This document shows, piece by piece, positions 1 through 64,000 of a stretch of DNA of 64,000 nt. This stretch comes from Lineus longissimus. Lineage: Eukaryota > Nemertea > Pilidiophora > Heteronemertea > Lineidae. The number at the start of each line of letters is the position of its first letter. Position 1 is the first letter of the stretch. Under the pieces are notes generated by a model, which did no database searches, was not told the origin of the DNA, and saw only the letters and a list, made by a program, of their open reading frames with translations. Location: NCBI RefSeq assembly GCF_910592395.1, contig NC_088314.1, positions 2,854,001-2,918,000 of the forward strand. The letters run 5' to 3'. Position numbers and translations under genes: made by a program.

Positions 1-58341
<58,341 letters not shown>

Positions 58342-61300
58342 CTGCAAAGAGACAAAGAAAGCAAGGGTTAGATGAGTCTAATGGAAGTTGGAGTAGCCAG
58401 AGACAACATCGACATATCTTATGGTAGACTGCATGTGGGCCAAAAGAAGAGCTTCAAATGCCTCAATAAAGAAATAAATTGAAATGTCTCGAAACCAAAT
58501 AAACGCGGAAGCAACATGCAAAGCTCCTTATCATGGGGGGAGCAAGATAACTATTCTGGGATTTTGAGGCAAACCCTGTGTGCAATTTAATTTTTGAGAG
58601 ATGTGTGTTAATTTTTCTCTCTTCATATCATCATGTTAATTATTTTGACTTCCACCAATCATTATCATCAACACAATTCAACCACACACAAAGACACACA
58701 CACACACAACCAGTGCATCTCTGCATCTACTTCAAAGGAACATTCCACTTCAGCTCTCGTCAATTTCCCTATTATGAGCATCCTTGCAGCGCAAATTAAT
58801 TAACTGGAATGATTTGCAGATTTTCAATCTGGTGAAATCGACCTTGTTTTTAGTGAGGGTCACTGGATTACCTATTAATTTCATCTTAATCTGCTGGCAG
58901 AGAATTTCAAAGAATTACCTGATATCAATTGGGTACCACCAGCACTGGCTTTGAAGACCATAGGATGCTGTTAACTGCAAGTCTCGATGAAGAGGCAAGG
59001 GTTGTAATTGATCAGAAAACGGCCATGAACATTTCCATCTACACTACTGCATAGCATGTGACTTTTGTAAGCAGGGACTGGCATCCTCTGGTACACCAAA
59101 TACGAAGTAGCTACGACTTCTGTACTCATGCGAAATACATCACAGGCACTAGAAGATCATAACATCACCCTACTGACAACCCTCATCAATATATAAACTC
59201 GAGAGGCTGGCATTCTGATCTTCATGTGCCTGTGACTGAATAGCACTTTGCATCATGGGCCAGCTGACTGATAAGAGGTGTCTTTCGAAGAAGAGTCTTG
59301 AAAACTCTTAATTCTGTACCATCTAGTCTGCATTGCCTCTGGTCGAAGCAGACATATTGGCGCTGCTTCTGGTTCGTAGAAGATATTGGTTGGCACTGTG
59401 TCAATGATACCGCCATTAAACAGAATAGAGGATGGCTTATGCTGTATACTAAACATACGCAATGAAGAGAAGCCATACACTGAATGTCTTACAGGTGGCA
59501 AGCAAGAGGATACTACACCAACATCAGGCCAAGGAAACAAAATTTCCAGAGGCACAGTCGGTTATAAAAGAAACGGCACAAGGTACATCTGTACGAAAGA
59601 TCTATTGATCATACACATGTTCTGACACTGCAGCGTCATCAAAATTAATACGGAGACCACATTGTCAAATATTTGTGTCCAACAAGTCGACCAGCAGAGA
59701 TACTTCAATCTCCAAGTGTCAACGGCATCCATCAATATGTTCAGCTGAATTTCTTTCTTGGTCTTTCATATCTGACGCGTCGCGATACTCGAAGTGATAA
59801 TGATAAGGTGTCTGATCGGAAATCAATAGATTGTGCGATCAATATAAGTACAGTAGACCGCAATTATTGACATGAATGAAGTTAAATGCACATGATTTGT
59901 ATTGGTACACAATGTACACTCATTCTGCATTGCAGTGTAAGTGCACTCCTGCTCAAGTTTCTTTGCCTACAAAGGGAGTGGGACTGGTCAGACCAGGAAA
60001 TGAACCAAAGGTGTGGTTCCTGATGCTGATGTTTAGTTTAGACATTGTATGTTTGGGCAGTCATTATGGCAGAGTAGGTTTAGTATGATGGGTCACACTC
60101 TCTTCCAAGACAACCTATCACTATCACCTTCACCATCTTCGATCATTCCTCTCATCTCAGATATGAAGCGTAATGATCAGTAGTCATAATGACAACTTCT
60201 TTGATCACTAATCAATACGTAAGTTGCATGATGCCACAATGACAACTGGATGAATGAATGATTTCAAAACACATTCTAAGGATTGACTCAACAGGTGAAC
60301 TGAACGTGCTGAGAGATTATTGAACTTGATTTGTTGATTTTCCTAAAGTGCCCAGCAAACAGGAGATTTTGTTGCAGAGATAAGCGACAAATCATCTCAT
60401 TTGTGGGGTTATTGCTGGTTCCTGAAACAAGAATAAGTCATCGCTGCAACCAGCAATAAGCATCCAAATGAGGAATGACCTGTTTTACGTGCAGATAGGG
60501 AATTTATGTTGCTTAGCACAACAATAATTGTCGCAGACTGCAGTGATAAAGATCTCATTTGCGGGGTGCTTAAAAAGTAAAATAATGAGTTGGGTGTGAC
60601 TGCAGACACCCATCGATAAAAGGCTGATTATCAATCATGGGATTGCTTTAATCCCATGTATATGGTGGGTTTGTGTCGAGAATTGATGGACATCAGTAGT
60701 AGATCCAACCTGATAATCATGCCCTCCCAAGAATCTGCAAGTGGAACTGTGGATGGGTCAGCGACTAGCTACTTTGCCTACTATACAGTCCAGTTGCTCT
60801 AAAATAACCTAGCTGATATCAATGAGAGGGTTTTTCGTATGCTTTAATGAGGAAGACACCACACCAAGCACAAGCCAACCTTAGACCCCAGTAAAATCGG
60901 CCTTGTCATGCTTGTGGTAACTTCTCCTACAAATGCATGATTTTCATCACAGATGTGGGAAGTGACAAATTGACATCAAGAACTGAGCTGGGTCAGTTAA
61001 AGGAAATGGACCATAGCCATACATGTATTACTCTTCTTTACATTTCGTATTCCTTCTTTCTCTTTCTCTGACATTGACGACCATTGACCATCACAAGCCA
61101 TAATGACCTGTCCTCAGATCATAAATCGATACAATGATCGATATACCGAGTCAAGCTGACCATAGTGGATGGTGACATGAATGGTTTTTAACTTACATGG
61201 TATGTTAAACTACAAAGTTAACACATTTGTTTACAGTCACAGTGACAAGGGATGGCACAGTCTCCCTATCTGATCTGACTTTTACATCTCCTAAAATCTG

Positions 61301-64000
61301 TCAATCTGACTGCAGTTAAACTAGTCTTCCAAAGGGCTGGAAAAACGACCTCCTGCCCATGTCATGAGTTTCCATAGCAGAATAAACTATTGAAATATTA
61401 TCAGTTTGGGTGGATCAGGCCCAGTGACATAGAGAGAGTTTCCAATTCATCTTCGGAAGGATCAAGAGTGCAATGAAAGACCTGTCACCGTATCCTTCTT
61501 CACCAGATGCCAATATTTTCCAGGCACTGATATTGTCCACATAAGCTTGTTACATGCATGTAGATGCATAATTTGTATCCAATAAGTGCCTAGAGAAAAC
61601 ATTTTGGAGTAGAGAACTATCACTTGTTTTGAAATAAACAAATTTCAAATCAAGACAACTCCTTTATCGATAGAAACCATACTTTTCACCGCTTAAGGCA
61701 CTGGTACGGAACCGGAGATATTGGTTGTCTCATCAAATATGGTGGGGGTGGAGCTTTAACGTAGGCCAACACCGAGGCACCTCACCAGGGTTTTCAGGCA
61801 AAATGAAAGGTTTTAAGCACAATGGCTTACAGACCTACAAGTTTTACTTAATGCAAGGTAGTTTGTCTGTTACAGCAAGTCTGTTTGAATGGCTCTAAGG
61901 AGTTGGAAATATCAGGCCTACTTCCTCAAAACCAACACCACCCAGGTATACAACTTTGTCTCTGCCAGATTAAACCAAAGCCCTCTTACATAGGAAGATC
62001 TGTATTCAGCAGTTGTGAGGAAGTAAGAACGGTGAGTAAGTAAGTATGTAGAATGCACCGAGCTGTGCTGGTCCATATTGTATTCTGACTCTGCACTAAT
62101 CGGGGAAACTCAGATTGAGAACGTAAAGCAGGCACCACTTGTAAAACTGTTGCAGGGAAGAAACACCTGATGAAGGTGTGTTCGCCTGATGGCTTCATTC
62201 ACATGCCTTTCTATATTTAAACATGCTAGGTTTACCATCAGTTGCAGGCATGGCAGGAGAAGCTGCCTTGCCTACAAACCAACATTGATCAGGCAGGAGG
62301 GGAATAGATCTTGTATTATAGAGCCATTAAAGACACGCTAGTTGGGCACGCAACTCACTTACTCATGCTACTACTATCACTAGAGAACCCAACAGAGAAA
62401 TCAACAGTGTTAACGACCAAACAACTCCCCAAGCTCTGTGAGGACAAACACCCCGACTGATTCCAGCTCAGTTTAGGTACATTTATCATGCTATATCATG
62501 ATATTGTAACTGGAACACAACGGTCAGTTGCAAAGCTCCCACATGCGATGTATCATGCTCAATGTCCCTGAGGATATCGGATGGAACCGGATATGATTAA
62601 GCATCCAATGAGAAACGTGTACGATTCAACCTCCCCATCAGCAACAGATTATAGTGACCAGTCACTTGGTCTTACGTCTGCAGATGACTATAAGTAAGAT
62701 GTATTATGGAATCGCCCTTCAAGGTCAACTTTATTGAGTAGGCTGAGGCAATAGTATGTAAAGTCGAAATTACAGAATGGTTTAGTTTCTCTGCAGACTC
62801 GTCTCCCAAGAGATATATTTGGGAAACTTCAGCTTCACTCTGCCAGAGGTGCCCTTGATATTTTGATATGACTGCTGCATATACTATCTCCCCTCTGCCC
62901 TCCTGAAAGGGTTAAGCATAATGCTCCAATGATTCGTGCAAACTTCCCAATTATTTTGGCTCCACAAGTCGCCCCATCTTGCCTTTCACTTAACATACAT
63001 ACGCAGCAGATAGAACGGATCACTTGAACGACACACTTTCATCCCTTCTACAGATGATTTGGCTAAAATCAATGTGAGGAAATGGGTTTTATGGCCAACA
63101 TGCCAAGCGAGACATTTCAACCTGTTGTTAACGTTGTTCGCCAGACATCGTGGAATGTGGAAGGAGGCATGAATAAGATTACTGTCTTGAGCGGAAAGTT
63201 TTTGAAATTGATCCATTTAACTCTTTAAAGTAAACCCTTTTGTTAAAGTTCACAAGAGTCAAATTATTTTTATCACAGTTGAAGTTATATGCAACAGAAA
63301 CTACTAGTCTGTGGAGATCATTGCGATATTTATACAGCGACAGCAAATATTGTCACCAGTCTTGCAATCTTTCATCATTCATCGCAGCAATAAATACCAC
63401 ATGCCTCAGCAATAAATATTTCTTGTCTGCAGCACGCTTTAAGTGCGGGCATGAAATTGCAATATTTCAACCAATATTATTGGCCTTTCCATAGCAATAG
63501 AAGCCACATATCGACAACATCATCGACTATCAACGCTAGTTGCTTAACACCTGTATCAACAACAATCAACAGAACCTTCGCTGGGGGCAGAGGAAGATAT
63601 GATAATTTCCACCTCAGAACATACCAACGCATTCTTTCTACTTATTCTAGACAAATACTTATAGCGCGATACCTGTTCAGAGTTTATTGAAAATTGTCTT
63701 ATTAGACTGAAAACTAAGCTTAGATTATACTGAAAACCACTAAATTTCCAAATATCCTTAGTTTTGCGTTTTGTGAAAATTTCTAGAAAAAGTTTTAAAT
63801 TGACCGTTTTTTGGCAAATTATAAGAAAAAATCAGTTTTTCCAATCAAAAGTTTAGCTGGTGATTTATATTTTAGCAAATTGAGTAACTTGCAAAATCTG
63901 CAAAAATATAACGCAGGTGAAAATTTGGCATTACCAACATTAAATACATAGGTCTTTATTCAAGTGACTCAAAACCATAACTAGCCTCGCCCATTCATTT
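58342..64000 (-). other. Cav1: Intron upstream of w1 (at least 5.7 kb, open-ended)
   Basis: No I S5 or I P-loop exon was found, so the previous exon must lie beyond the window. It holds a CA microsatellite at about 58683-58708 and otherwise unremarkable AT-rich sequence with scattered open frames of under 105 codons. Confidence 0.75.

Overview
The window is animal (metazoan) genomic DNA. It is AT-rich, with large repeat-bearing introns and consensus GT-AG splice sites. It holds most of one gene on the minus strand: the pore-forming alpha-1 subunit of an L-type (Cav1) voltage-gated calcium channel. I resolved 41 exons at 37 exon positions between 58341 and 1. They run from the domain I S6 helix to the start of the conserved distal C-terminus. 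Both gene ends lie outside the window: exons for the N-terminus and I S1 to I P-loop lie beyond 64000, and the C-terminal end continues left of position 1. The shortest isoform visible here encodes about 1,730 residues, and every exon junction keeps one reading frame. The protein resembles invertebrate Cav1 channels (Drosophila Ca-alpha1D, Lymnaea LCav1). With the short ACATGTA-rich and TAGGCCTA-rich intron sequence, this suggests a marine invertebrate, perhaps a lophotrochozoan; the phylum is not certain.

Layout along the transcript (right to left). 58341-56875: I S6 and the beta-subunit-binding AID. 54513-52396: domain II S1-S6 with its selectivity-filter Glu. 51810-51218: acidic II-III loop. 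51030-38964: domain III. 38822-22269: III-IV linker and domain IV. 22001-19002: EF-hand, pre-IQ and IQ calmodulin-binding region. 13681-1: invertebrate-type C-terminal tail, Asn/Ser-rich then Pro/Arg-rich, ending with a segment like the distal C-terminal regulatory domain.

The most notable feature is tandem duplication of exons in the domain III-IV half. Two 147-bp exons encode the III turret, pore helix and selectivity filter. Three 111-bp exons encode the IV S1-S2 loop and S2. Two exons of 175 and 217 bp encode the IV selectivity filter, extracellular turret and start of S6. Each set has matching splice phases and looks mutually exclusive (2 x 3 x 2 = 12 combinations). An 18-bp microexon in the III S3-S4 linker could double that to 24. 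These cassettes would vary the outer vestibule and the domain IV voltage sensor, while the calmodulin and beta-subunit interfaces appear invariant.

The introns hold repeats and decayed mobile elements: three Ty3/gypsy reverse-transcriptase fossils, all antisense to the gene; a short inverted-repeat element carrying five 83-bp repeats; a roughly 190-bp minisatellite; a mariner-like TIR element; and an unidentified decayed open frame of about 230 codons. No second host gene, tRNA or rRNA gene was found.
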